Origin: Fervidobacterium nodosum Rt17-B1
GTDB taxonomy: Bacteria; Thermotogota; Thermotogae; Thermotogales; Fervidobacteriaceae
Reading direction: 5' to 3'
NCBI RefSeq assembly: GCF_000017545.1
Contig: NC_009718.1
Location: forward strand, 1,426,001-1,490,000
Length of the DNA: 64,000 bases
Part shown: piece after piece, positions 34,948 to 43,947 of the stretch
Position numbering within the stretch: the stretch's first letter is position 1
How the letters are laid out: each line of letters starts with the position of its first letter
Position numbers and translations under genes: made by a program
The notes under the pieces: model-generated
Database searches by the model: none
What the model was told of the DNA's origin: nothing
Seen by the model: the letters and a program-made list of their open reading frames with translations, nothing else

Positions 34948-37900
34948 GACTATAATAAATTACATAGCCTATTTACGTGACATAAGCAGGAAGATCGGAA
35001 CCAAAACAGATTTTGCTAAGATTTTTACGAACGCCCTTAAGAGAAGGGGAATGGGCAGCTACGTGATTCCGATATCTAACAGTCAGGAGTTTAAAGTGGT
35101 ATCAGAAGATACTGTTGATATCAGGCGGAATAGTAGACTTTATGAAGCACTCCTCAAAATCTATCCGACGTTGGAAAAATATTCAGATAAGAAGTTGTTT
35201 CTCGGTGTAGGAGGTGTATTTGGTCAAAGGAAATATGCTGGTCCATTTTTAGTTGCTGAGTGCGAAATTGAAGCTTATAAAGGAAGTGGTTTTTCTTTAT
35301 ACATAGACGTTTCATCGTCAGTACTCAACTATGACCTAATTTCAAAGTTACTTGACAAAAAACGAGTTGTTGCGGATGATGAGGAAGAGTATGTTGACCC
35401 CGAGTTAGAGAAAGAAATTGAAGCTATAAGTGACATAGAGGATAAATTATCAGTCATAAGCGGAATTTCCGAGCTCTTAGAATTTGGTCAAAAAGCTTTC
35501 AAACTATTACAAGACAGTCTGAATGATTTCAAAGACATATTTGATGTTTCCAAAACGTGTTTAATCAATTTACCTGAAAATGATACCTTACATTCAAAAG
35601 ATTTTGAAGATCATGAATGGATTGATAGATTGGATTTTCTTTACAAATCAAGCAAAATTCTCTTCTTAAACGAAGGATATTTATTCATGGCTCAGGTTCC
35701 CAATGAAATATCTACCTATCAATCTTTAAGCCGATTGATCGATGAAGTTAGAAAAAATGAGAGCTTTGAGAATAGAGTGCTTGAGAAATTGCTGAACGGT
35801 TCCTTTTTCAGCGATATTCAACGTACCGAGTATGAACCAGAGGAATTTGAAAATATATCAACAGTTATAGAAAAACTTATGCCAATTCCCTTGTCACCGG
35901 CACAAGTGAGAGCCTTGCAAAATGCTTTCAGCCACGATATGAGCTACATTCAAGGTCCTCCAGGTACCGGAAAGTCTCACACGATTTCTGCAATGGTTTT
36001 AGCGGCAATATTAACAGGAAGAAAAGTCCTTGTTGTATCACAAAAACCACCGGCAGTAAAAGTTGTAAAAGAAAAAGTAGAAGGTGTTTTGAAGAATAAT
36101 GACTCTAACTTAAAGATTTTACCGCTCATATACTTTGACAAACAAACAAAAGCTGATCTTAAAGATTCATTGAAATCTCTACTGAATGAATATTCTAATC
36201 CGTATTACTTGGAATCGAGAATTAAGACTATAAGAACCAAGAAGCAAGAAATAGAAAATCAACTTCAGTCAAAGATTACTGATCTTAATAGGATTCAGAA
36301 TGAGTATGAAGAAAGTTTAAGAAAACAGAAGCACTTTATCAATTTAAGCAATGAGCTTCAAAAGATGAAAGACAAGTTCAGATATGCTTATAACTATGAT
36401 TTGTCAAAGGAGGTGTTAGCAAACGTATCTGATGACAACTTGAAGAAAATATCAAAGCTATCTGTGCTAGCGAGAAAGCTTGACAACATTTCAGAAAATA
36501 GGGTCACAATACTTTACAAAATAAACCTTGGAAAGGTTGTCATGAAAATATCACCTGTTAAACTTAGTGGAAGAGTAATATTAAACATTCTCAAAAGAAG
36601 GATTTTCCACCAATTTCTTCAAGACATTATCAACGTTGGTTCTCTGAATCTAAGTATTCGTCGCACAACAATTAAGGACCCGGCCTTTTTACAAGAGGAA
36701 ATATCAAGGATAAAGAAAGAGCTTTGGGACTTGAAAAGGCACTATATAGTGCTGGAGAATCAAGTTAGAATCTTGGAAGGTATTCGTACATCTCGTGAGC
36801 AGATAGAGTATTTTTCAAAGCTTTTATCGTACAAGAAACCAACACTAATTAAAGAATACCAGTCATATATCGACTGGGAAAAGATATTGGAAGTATTTCC
36901 TGTGTGGATTTCTGAAATCAGGAATCTCACAGAGATTTTACCGGTGAAAGCAAATATGTTCGATTTAGTTGTAGTCGATGAAGCTTCACAAGTTAACTTA
37001 GCTGAAATTATTCCCGCTTTTTATAGGGGAAAGAAAATATGTATAGTTGGTGATCATAAGCAACTCAACCTAAATGCCACAGGGTTAGATTTTCTTATTA
37101 GCAAGAATCTTGACAGACTGACGTGGGAAAAGTATCGTCCAAACAACCTGACATATCAGGAAGCTCGTGCAAAACAGCTTACTGTAACAACTTCTTCAAT
37201 ATTAGATTTCATAATGCAGGACGAGAGAGCTTTAGCACTTCCTCGTACGATGTTGGATGAGCATTTTAGATCCCTACCCGCCTTGGCTAAATTTAACAAC
37301 GAGAAGTTCTATGAGGGAAAGCTTAAAATAATGACTGAAACACCTGAAAAGATTTCATTAACGTGTTTCTTCCCAATAAAGGTTAACGGAAGGAGACAAA
37401 GCGATAAAACTGTTATTGAAGAGGCTGAGAAAGTAATAGAGATTATTACTGAACTTATCAAGTATAGAAAATGCAAAGACTTTGAACTCCATCATTTGGT
37501 ACCAAAGGATTTTACCATAGGTGTGGTATCGTTTATTAGAAATCAAGTAGAACTAATCAAAGACCTAATTTATGAAACATTCGACCCTGATACTACAGGA
37601 AAACATGATATTATTACAGGAACTCCTGAAGAGTTGCAAGGTCATGAAAGAGATATAATGATACTTTCATTGGCTTTGGATGAGAGTTCATCGAGGAGTT
37701 CAACATTCTATGAGAATAAAAATCGATTTAACGTTGCAACTAGCAGAGCTAAGTACGTTACCTTTGTTGTTTATTCAAGTGTACCTGATAATTTTGCTTT
37801 AACGAGAGCATATTTCAGCAATTTTGGATTTGAACCCAATGTCTTTGGTAGTACCGAGCAACAGAAATTTACATCACCAATAGTTTGGAAGCTGGACTTA

Positions 37901-38293
37901 ATGGCAATGGAATCGGAATTTGAAAAAATCGTATTCAAATACCTAAATGAGTACATACAAGGGAGAAAAGAAGTATCTGAACTTAAAATATTCAATCAGG
38001 TAAAGTCTTGTGGTAAGAGGCTGGATTTTGTAGTTTATAATCCTCGAAATGGTCATTATGTTGCGGTAGAAGTTGATGGAGTACATCATTTTGTTGAAGA
38101 TGGTCGAAACTATTCAGAAAGCCATATCGAAAGGATGGAAATGCTCAGAAGGGCTGGTTGGAAAATAATTAACACGCCGTACTATAAGTGGTACAATCAT
38201 GGATGGCTTGATGAAAATTCTGAAATCTTAAAAAGAGAAATAGAAAGGATCTATAAGGAACTTGATAAATCGCTTGGCATAAGAATAGATTAA
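34919..38293 (+). CDS. SF1 (COG1112/Upf1-like) helicase with C-terminal PD-(D/E)XK nuclease domain
   Basis: 1124 residues. About 340 N-terminal residues are of unknown fold. The helicase core has Walker A GPPGTGKS (346-353), DEASQ (687-691), GDHKQL (711-716), EHFRS (781-785), EELQGHERDI near 905 and NRFNVATSRAK near 940. A charged coiled-coil insert of about 300 residues separates Walker A from Walker B. The last 150 residues have a Vsr/DUF559-like nuclease: RLDFVVYN, then VAVEVDGVHHF, and ERMEMLRRAGWKII. This domain set occurs in phage-defence helicases. It is co-translated with the coiled-coil protein and ended by a terminator. Confidence 0.9.
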   Translation: MMEMEQAKNETIINYIAYLRDISRKIGTKTDFAKIFTNALKRRGMGSYVIPISNSQEFKVVSEDTVDIRRNSRLYEALLKIYPTLEKYSDKKLFLGVGGVFGQRKYAGPFLVAECEIEAYKGSGFSLYIDVSSSVLNYDLISKLLDKKRVVADDEEEYVDPELEKEIEAISDIEDKLSVISGISELLEFGQKAFKLLQDSLNDFKDIFDVSKTCLINLPENDTLHSKDFEDHEWIDRLDFLYKSSKILFLNEGYLFMAQVPNEISTYQSLSRLIDEVRKNESFENRVLEKLLNGSFFSDIQRTEYEPEEFENISTVIEKLMPIPLSPAQVRALQNAFSHDMSYIQGPPGTGKSHTISAMVLAAILTGRKVLVVSQKPPAVKVVKEKVEGVLKNNDSNLKILPLIYFDKQTKADLKDSLKSLLNEYSNPYYLESRIKTIRTKKQEIENQLQSKITDLNRIQNEYEESLRKQKHFINLSNELQKMKDKFRYAYNYDLSKEVLANVSDDNLKKISKLSVLARKLDNISENRVTILYKINLGKVVMKISPVKLSGRVILNILKRRIFHQFLQDIINVGSLNLSIRRTTIKDPAFLQEEISRIKKELWDLKRHYIVLENQVRILEGIRTSREQIEYFSKLLSYKKPTLIKEYQSYIDWEKILEVFPVWISEIRNLTEILPVKANMFDLVVVDEASQVNLAEIIPAFYRGKKICIVGDHKQLNLNATGLDFLISKNLDRLTWEKYRPNNLTYQEARAKQLTVTTSSILDFIMQDERALALPRTMLDEHFRSLPALAKFNNEKFYEGKLKIMTETPEKISLTCFFPIKVNGRRQSDKTVIEEAEKVIEIITELIKYRKCKDFELHHLVPKDFTIGVVSFIRNQVELIKDLIYETFDPDTTGKHDIITGTPEELQGHERDIMILSLALDESSSRSSTFYENKNRFNVATSRAKYVTFVVYSSVPDNFALTRAYFSNFGFEPNVFGSTEQQKFTSPIVWKLDLMAMESEFEKIVFKYLNEYIQGRKEVSELKIFNQVKSCGKRLDFVVYNPRNGHYVAVEVDGVHHFVEDGRNYSESHIERMEMLRRAGWKIINTPYYKWYNHGWLDENSEILKREIERIYKELDKSLGIRID

Positions 38294-38324
38294 ATTATCG
38301 AATTTGGAGCTGCAAATAATTCTA

Positions 38325-38345
38325 AGCCCTGGATTGTCCAGGGCT
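38325..38345 (+). terminator. Terminator of the helicase operon
   Basis: An 8-bp stem, AGCCCTGG with CCAGGGCT (38325-38332 with 38338-38345), and a 5-nt loop, followed by ATTTGTTT. Confidence 0.8.
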
Positions 38346-38453
38346 ATTTGTTTAATCTTAACCTGAACGGCGATCCAAATGTTTGCAATAAGCAGAAGAA
38401 TGTGATTAAATATTATAAGCTTCAATAACTTCTTTCTTCAAGGAGCTGGTCTT

Positions 38454-39710
38454 ACGAAACGATACTGGGTTAAACTGAATCCTATTGTCTACATCGTATT
38501 TGGCGGATTACTGTTTGCCAATTTTCTTATCTACAACAAATACATATGGCTACTCGATATAGCTGCCGCAGGTTTCGTTTGGCATTACCTTAACCTGCTT
38601 AACACTGCAAAGAGAGTCGCAGTAAACGTAAAAGCCAGGGCAAGGGTTTTTGCAAATGAACCTTTTGAGCTAAGCATTGAGTTAATCTCCAAGAACAGAA
38701 GTAGCGTAACCATTGAAGTGATTCCGCCCGTGATTATAAAAAAAGAGCCAGTCTTCATCACGCTTCAACCAGATAAAAGAGAAGTCGTCACATTCACAAC
38801 GGCATTCGGCACGAGAGGAATCAAGAAGTTGGGGGCTTATTCTGTTAGAATCAAGAGTTTCACAGAACTTTTCAGCATTTATATAACAGAGGAAATAAAT
38901 TCAGACGTGAGGGTACTGCCAAATCTGGAAGAAGCCGACGCCTCGGTTGAGAGGATATTGGAAATGTTGCCCGTTTTGAAGAGCAAGTACAAACTCGCAG
39001 AGGATATTTCGTACATAAAAAACATACGGGAATACCAAAACGAACCGATGAACCGCATCCACTGGAAACAGAGCGCAAGGATGGACAAACTGATGGTGAA
39101 GGAGTACGAATACTCAGGAACTGCGAAAAATTACATCGTCTTGGATTTGAATTTACCGGGTGGGATATATTCAAAAGAAGCTTGGAGATACATCCATAAA
39201 AAATATCAAGAAGAGTCCATCAAGGCAGTTGCGGGTTTGGTTAAGCACTTCTCCGAAAGGCACGAAAAGACTAATCTCTTCATCTCGCACTCGAAAGGCA
39301 TATACGACATCACAGACAGCGACTACGTCTTCTTCTTTGACTACCTTTCGGAAGTTGAGGGAGCTATCGATAACAATAATTCCACCACGGAACTGCTCGA
39401 GCATATCATAGAAGGCGTTCAGCCGACTGATACGGTGCTGGTAATAAGCATGTTCTTGACGAAAGAGGAAGTGGAGAAACTGATTAGACTGCGTTCAAGA
39501 TGCGGCAGGGTTCTTGTCCTACTCATGCCGTATGGATATCGCGAAGCGACAACGAAAAAATTCAAGTCGTACTTTGACGTCCCGGTTGAAATCAGAGAAC
39601 TCTACAAATTCGCAAGAACACTGGAAGAGGAGAACATAATCATCCAGATATGGCACGAGAACACGAGCTTGGTGGAAGGGCTGTTGAAGATATCAGGTTC
39701 TGAAATGTGA
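38454..39710 (+). CDS. DUF58 family protein, apparent ACG start
   Basis: 418 residues when read from ACG 38454. Two N-terminal membrane helices (PIVYIVFGGLLFANFLIY and the following WLLDIAAAGFVWHYLNLL) precede a beta-rich region and the DUF58 block NRIHWKQSARMDKLMVKEYE, which continues into a von Willebrand A-like fold. DUF58 proteins work with MoxR ATPases; moxR lies 1.5 kb away facing it. No ATG, GTG or TTG gives this N-terminus; AAGGAG (38440-38445) sits 8 nt before the ACG. The first internal ATG, 38718, would delete both helices. Confidence 0.75.
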   Translation, partial: TKRYWVKLNPIVYIVFGGLLFANFLIYNKYIWLLDIAAAGFVWHYLNLLNTAKRVAVNVKARARVFANEPFELSIELISKNRSSVTIEVIPPVIIKKEPVFITLQPDKREVVTFTTAFGTRGIKKLGAYSVRIKSFTELFSIYITEEINSDVRVLPNLEEADASVERILEMLPVLKSKYKLAEDISYIKNIREYQNEPMNRIHWKQSARMDKLMVKEYEYSGTAKNYIVLDLNLPGGIYSKEAWRYIHKKYQEESIKAVAGLVKHFSERHEKTNLFISHSKGIYDITDSDYVFFFDYLSEVEGAIDNNNSTTELLEHIIEGVQPTDTVLVISMFLTKEEVEKLIRLRSRCGRVLVLLMPYGYREATTKKFKSYFDVPVEIRELYKFARTLEEENIIIQIWHENTSLVEGLLKISGSEM

Positions 39711-39733
39711 ACAGAAGGTGAGCTGATGATATT

Positions 39734-41200
39734 ATGACATTAGCTTTATCAAAATTCTTAATTATGTTCTTTTCATTTGCCAGTATTGAAAAGAGCTTAA
39801 TACTCAATATCCATTTTTGGATATACTTAGCTCTTGCCATAATATCAATCATATTTATGTACAACAAAAAGAAACTACTCACTTCAATTTTTTCGATTGT
39901 AACAATACTATTCAGTATCTCTTTCTTGGAAACATATGTACTTGCTTGTATATCAGCACTGTTGCTCGTTTTAGCCTCGCTGAGCAAAAAATACTCGAAC
40001 AAATGGTTGATAAGCTTTATCTACATATTTATCCTCAGCTTAACGCACCATTCACTGTCTCCGATTCTTGCTCTGATCTACATCTTGCTGACATTCCCTG
40101 AATTGATGCAACCTAAGAGAAATGGAGAAAATAAAATATGGATATTTGTATTGTTGATAGCATTAATCTTTATTGCTCCCTTACCTGATTTAAGGTTCAA
40201 CACGGACGCTTTGAAAGAAGATAACGGTGTTGTGTATACACCTAAGGATTTAAATGTTACTCCAGAACAAAGCGGAAATACTCAAGCAGTGCAAACAAAC
40301 AAGAAAAACACCGCTGAGAACTTGAACAAATCGGAAAGCTTAACTGCAGATGCTTATGCGGAGAGAATTTCGCTAATCAGAAAAATAGATTATTTTATCA
40401 ACATTGACTTCATTGTCGGACTCGTAATAGGCTTGATATTCATAGCATACATCTTTACATCTGTCCTGAGAACTTCGGACAGCAAGCAGAAAAAGAAATT
40501 GGTAAAATCACTTGTCCTAAGCTTAGCAGTTTTGATAACCTTCTTTGCAATTTTTCCATTTGTTTTGAACATAGCTGGAAATAGAACAGTAGAGAATATA
40601 AACCAGATGAGAACTGCAACGAACTCAACATCATCAGGAACATCAGGCTTAAATTCTGTTGCGCAAATCCCAAAAACTTCACAAAATAACACTGCTGAGA
40701 TTACTAAGAACAGCTTGAACGATGAACTCAACAAACTAAGGCTCATACTCATATTCAAATTCATCACAGCGGTGATTGGAGTGGCTTCTCTAATTTGGAT
40801 TGGGAAATCTTTCGTAGAGATGTTAATGACAAAAGAAGTAGCACAAGAACAGGCGGAAAGTGCCAACGCTCAGGGTGAGGCTACCGGATACAGAACACCG
40901 CACAGTTACGATGAGATATTAAAAATGAACGGTGCACAATTCGTGCACCATGCGTACCACTATATACGCCAGACATTTTATCCAACGCTCAATCACTTGA
41001 CGCCGTATGAGCTGCTTGAAAAATTCCCTTCAAAAGAATTGAGGAACTTAACCGATGCATATGTCTTGGTTGAGTATGCCTTTAAAGTTAATGTCGAAGA
41101 TGAAAATATAGAATCTCTTAAACTCAGCTTTTCACACTTTATAAAAGAAATGGAAGCATTGCTATTTGCAAGAGATGACAACAGAGAACAATTCATTTGA
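39734..41200 (+). CDS. Multispanning membrane protein with DUF4129-like C-terminus
   Basis: 488 residues. About five membrane helices fill the first 155 residues, then a polar Asn/Thr/Ser-rich extracytoplasmic loop, two more helices (about 225 and 265), another polar loop and a last helix near 345. The cytoplasmic C-terminus has LTPYELLEKFP and RNLTDAYVLVEYAF, like DUF4129 domains that accompany DUF58 and MoxR genes. It lies 23 nt behind the DUF58 gene and ends 5 bp from the facing moxR. The role is unknown. Confidence 0.7.
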   Translation: MTLALSKFLIMFFSFASIEKSLILNIHFWIYLALAIISIIFMYNKKKLLTSIFSIVTILFSISFLETYVLACISALLLVLASLSKKYSNKWLISFIYIFILSLTHHSLSPILALIYILLTFPELMQPKRNGENKIWIFVLLIALIFIAPLPDLRFNTDALKEDNGVVYTPKDLNVTPEQSGNTQAVQTNKKNTAENLNKSESLTADAYAERISLIRKIDYFINIDFIVGLVIGLIFIAYIFTSVLRTSDSKQKKKLVKSLVLSLAVLITFFAIFPFVLNIAGNRTVENINQMRTATNSTSSGTSGLNSVAQIPKTSQNNTAEITKNSLNDELNKLRLILIFKFITAVIGVASLIWIGKSFVEMLMTKEVAQEQAESANAQGEATGYRTPHSYDEILKMNGAQFVHHAYHYIRQTFYPTLNHLTPYELLEKFPSKELRNLTDAYVLVEYAFKVNVEDENIESLKLSFSHFIKEMEALLFARDDNREQFI

Positions 41201-41205
41201 TAAAC

Positions 41206-42138
41206 TCATTCTTTGCTTATAACGGCAACCTTACTTAGTATACTTTCTATAATCTCCTCTTTCGTTTCCCTAAGAATTTTCGATTCTGTAGTTTGGATTA
41301 TTCTGTGGACAAGTACGTACGGAGCAACGTTTTTAACATCGTCAGGCAAGACAAAGTCGCGGTTGTTCAAGTAAGCCCACGCCATGCTCATGTGCATCAA
41401 TGCCAGACTGCCCCTTGGGCTCGCGCCGTATTTGAGTGATTCGTGATTTCTCGTAGCATCGACTATGCTGACTATGTATTCTTTCACCTCGTCGCTAACT
41501 CTTACGCTTCTTACTTTGCTTTTTTCCTGTGCAAACAACTCACCGTTACCAACAGGTTTGAGTTCTTCAATTGGATGTCTAACTTTTTGCGATTCCAGAA
41601 CTTCCATTTCACTTTCTTTATCGGGATACCCAATGCTTATGCGTACCATGAACCTGTCAAGCTGAGCTTCTGGCAGAGGGAAAGTGCCTTCGTATTCTAT
41701 TGGGTTCTGGGTTGCGATGACAAAGAAGTTGTTCGATAGTTTTCTGGTTACGCCGTCTACTGTGACTTGTCTTTCTGCCATCGCTTCAAGTAGTGCGGAT
41801 TGTGTTCTTGGCGTAGCGCGGTTGATTTCATCGGCTAAGAGTATGTCTGTGAATATAGGTCCTTCTTTGAATGTGAATGTGTCGTTTTTCCTGTCGTAGA
41901 TGGACAAGCCTGTTAGGTCTGTGGGCAACAAGTCGGGAGTAAACTGGACACGTTTGAAATCCAGTCCTAAGGATATCGCAAGTGCACGTGCGAGGATTGT
42001 TTTGCCTACGCCCGGGACGTCTTCCAACAAAACGTGCCCGCCAGCGTACATTGCGGCAAGTACGAGTCTAATCTTTTCGTCTTTTCCCTTTATTACTTTC
42101 TTGACGTTTTCTAAAACTTTTTCATGCAATTTTTCCAT
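41206..42138 (-). CDS. MoxR-family AAA+ ATPase
   Basis: 310 residues. Walker A is DVPGVGKTILARALA, Walker B LLADEINRATPRTQSALLEAM, sensor 1 ATQNPIEYEGTFPLPEAQLDRFMV, and the C-terminal lid contains ASPRGSLALM. MoxR ATPases act as chaperones for metal insertion or assembly with DUF58/VWA proteins; here those partners are on the opposite strand. Its start overlaps the stop of the DUF6485 gene by 1 nt. Confidence 0.93.
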   Translation of the reverse strand: MEKLHEKVLENVKKVIKGKDEKIRLVLAAMYAGGHVLLEDVPGVGKTILARALAISLGLDFKRVQFTPDLLPTDLTGLSIYDRKNDTFTFKEGPIFTDILLADEINRATPRTQSALLEAMAERQVTVDGVTRKLSNNFFVIATQNPIEYEGTFPLPEAQLDRFMVRISIGYPDKESEMEVLESQKVRHPIEELKPVGNGELFAQEKSKVRSVRVSDEVKEYIVSIVDATRNHESLKYGASPRGSLALMHMSMAWAYLNNRDFVLPDDVKNVAPYVLVHRIIQTTESKILRETKEEIIESILSKVAVISKE

Positions 42139-42344
42139 TATTTTCTTCCCCTGTCTCTTATGAAGTTTTCAATCGACCTGTCCCAAGTTCTTTCCCCTTC
42201 TTTTGTGAAGAAGCAACCCGGTATTTCGCCGAGGCTTCTGTGATAAGCCACACACTCGCAGCACTTTCCTCTTTTGTCGCACGATGTGTAGGTGCATGTA
42301 CAATTCTTGAGGTTCCTTTCGAGTGATGGACAACCTGTCGGCAT
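42138..42344 (-). CDS. Small Cys-rich DUF6485-like protein
   Basis: 68 residues with CPSLERNLKNCTCTYTSCDKR and GKCCECVAYHRSLGEIPGCFF: eight or more cysteines suited to a metal or Fe-S site. The pattern matches the family now named DUF6485. ATG 42344 follows GGGGGGAAT by about 5 nt; a longer open frame to 42383 exists. Translationally coupled to moxR. A DDE insertion sequence begins within about 100 bp upstream. Confidence 0.78.
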   Translation of the reverse strand: MPTGCPSLERNLKNCTCTYTSCDKRGKCCECVAYHRSLGEIPGCFFTKEGERTWDRSIENFIRDRGRK

Positions 42345-42425
42345 CGATATTCCCCCCATTCTTGTTTTGATTTTGTTAACCAAAGGTATTGATAAATTTC
42401 AAAAATCATATTATCTTCTTAAAGA

Positions 42426-43451
42426 GGGGACACCCCCCAATATACTCTCAATAAGGAGGTATCCTGACATGACTAATATCCAACTCAAATGCCCTCATTG
42501 TGGCTCTTCTAACTTCATCAAAAACGGTCATGATAAGTTCAAAAACCAAATCTTCTTTTGCAAAGACTGCAAGCGTTACTTTAAACTTTCTTTCACCAAA
42601 AAACACAAACTCTTCTCTTTCCCTTACCCTCGTTGTGTTCATTGTAACCATGTCATGGAAATTTACAAAATCCGCCGTTATTTCGTTCGTTTCAGATGCA
42701 GAAAGTGCAACTTCAAAACTTCTGTTCCACTTTCTCTTCCTCAGCCTGTGCCTTTCAACTTTCATCCTTTCAAATTCTTCCGTTTCCCTATCTATATCAT
42801 TCTCAAAGCTTTCATCTTGTACTTCAAATACAACCTTTCTCTTCGTGCTATTAAAGCTTGCTTGAATATCAATGTCTCTCATGTTGCTATTTACAAATGG
42901 ATTATCAAGTTATCTTCTGTTATTTCGCTTTTTGAGTTTGAGAATGTATTTAAAGTTCACGGTGATGAAACAGTTATTGTATTTCGAGACAAAAAGTACT
43001 ATGTGTGGCTATTAGTTGAGCATGGTACGAATTTAATAGTAGCTTGGCATGTATCAAGATATCGTGATATGTCACAAGTTAAGATATTGTTAGATAAATA
43101 CTTTAGTCAAAGAAAACAAAACACACAAATAGAGTTAATAACCGATGGACTAAAAGCGTACGAGATAGCAGTGAAACTAAATTTTGATAATGTTGAGCAC
43201 AGAGAAGTAAGACTAGGTAAAAACAACGAATGTGAATCGAAATTTTCGTTATTTAAGATGTTTGTTAGAGCAAAAAGGAGCTTCAAGAAATTTAGCAACA
43301 TACGGTACTATGTAAATGGTTTTTGTGTAGTAAGGAACCTATGCAAGTTATATGAGAACGAAAATGAGATGATTACAGCTTTAGCTTCCATCATCACTAC
43401 TAGTTAACAGCATCTTCTGAAGTGTGGCTTACTAAAATATTGAATATCCCC
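42426..43451 (+). mobile_element. DDE insertion sequence, ends tentative
   Basis: One intact transposase gene lies between weakly similar ends: GGGGACA...CAATAT at 42426 and its inverse ...ATATTGAATATCCCC ending at 43451. No target duplication is visible beside these ends, so they are provisional. Confidence 0.5.
42469..43407 (+). CDS. DDE transposase with two N-terminal zinc ribbons (IS6/IS1-like)
   Basis: 312 residues from ATG 42469, 5 nt after AAGGAGGTATC; the open frame runs further upstream but lacks a ribosome site there. Zinc ribbons: CPHCGSSNFIKNGH...CKDCKRYF and CVHCNHVMEIY...CRKCN. A short helix-turn-helix (LSLRAIKACLNINVSHVAIYKWI) is followed by the catalytic core HGDETVIVF, LITDGLKAYEIAV and ECESKFSLFK. 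Intact. The closest type is uncertain: IS6/IS240-like or IS1-like. Confidence 0.85.
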   Translation: MTNIQLKCPHCGSSNFIKNGHDKFKNQIFFCKDCKRYFKLSFTKKHKLFSFPYPRCVHCNHVMEIYKIRRYFVRFRCRKCNFKTSVPLSLPQPVPFNFHPFKFFRFPIYIILKAFILYFKYNLSLRAIKACLNINVSHVAIYKWIIKLSSVISLFEFENVFKVHGDETVIVFRDKKYYVWLLVEHGTNLIVAWHVSRYRDMSQVKILLDKYFSQRKQNTQIELITDGLKAYEIAVKLNFDNVEHREVRLGKNNECESKFSLFKMFVRAKRSFKKFSNIRYYVNGFCVVRNLCKLYENENEMITALASIITTS

Positions 43452-43867
43452 ATAAAATTTTCCAAACCAAAAAATTCTTTCGAAAATTCGAAAAAATGTA
43501 AATGTTTCTTTCAATATTATATTCTATATTTTTATTTTTGAAATGTCAATAAAAAATAAAGATAATATAATGAACAGTTATAATCTTTAATGTATTTAAC
43601 TAATACACAATCAGTAATAATGTTTTATTATACTCAGGTTAAATAAAAATAACTTACTTTTCAAATAAACAATACAGTATAGGATTGAAAAAAGCAAAAA
43701 AGTACAAAGTTAAAAGCAAAAGCAAATGTCTTATAGCTTTTGTATATCGCGATGGCAAAAATGTTGTTACGCTTTAAGATAAAGAATAGTGAGATGCTGC
43801 ATTCAGGAATTACACAGAAATAATATTTAAAAATGTAAAAATCGAAATTGTTTATTATCACTCCATC
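43452..43867. other. Non-coding AT-rich stretch
   Basis: Over 400 bp between the insertion sequence and recF. I looked for DnaA boxes and further repeats because recF neighbours origins in many bacteria, but found none that convince. No supported gene. Confidence 0.5.
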
Positions 43868-43896
43868 TTGTCAAGTGATAAAATTTTTGATATAAT
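43868..43896 (+). promoter_or_regulatory. Sigma-A promoter of recF-rgy
   Basis: TTGTCA (43868-43873), 17 bp, TATAAT (43891-43896), 51 bp before the recF start. Confidence 0.8.
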
Positions 43897-43947
43897 ATAA
43901 AATGCAATATAAAATAATGAAATACAAACTTCCGAGGGGGTGGAAGG

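Noticed and set aside
42384-42425. Target duplication of the DDE element upstream of the DUF6485 gene
   Set aside because: No matching direct repeat is found beside the provisional ends.
43452-43867. Replication origin beside recF
   Set aside because: The region is AT-rich, but I find no cluster of DnaA boxes, and dnaA, dnaN and gyrB are not adjacent.
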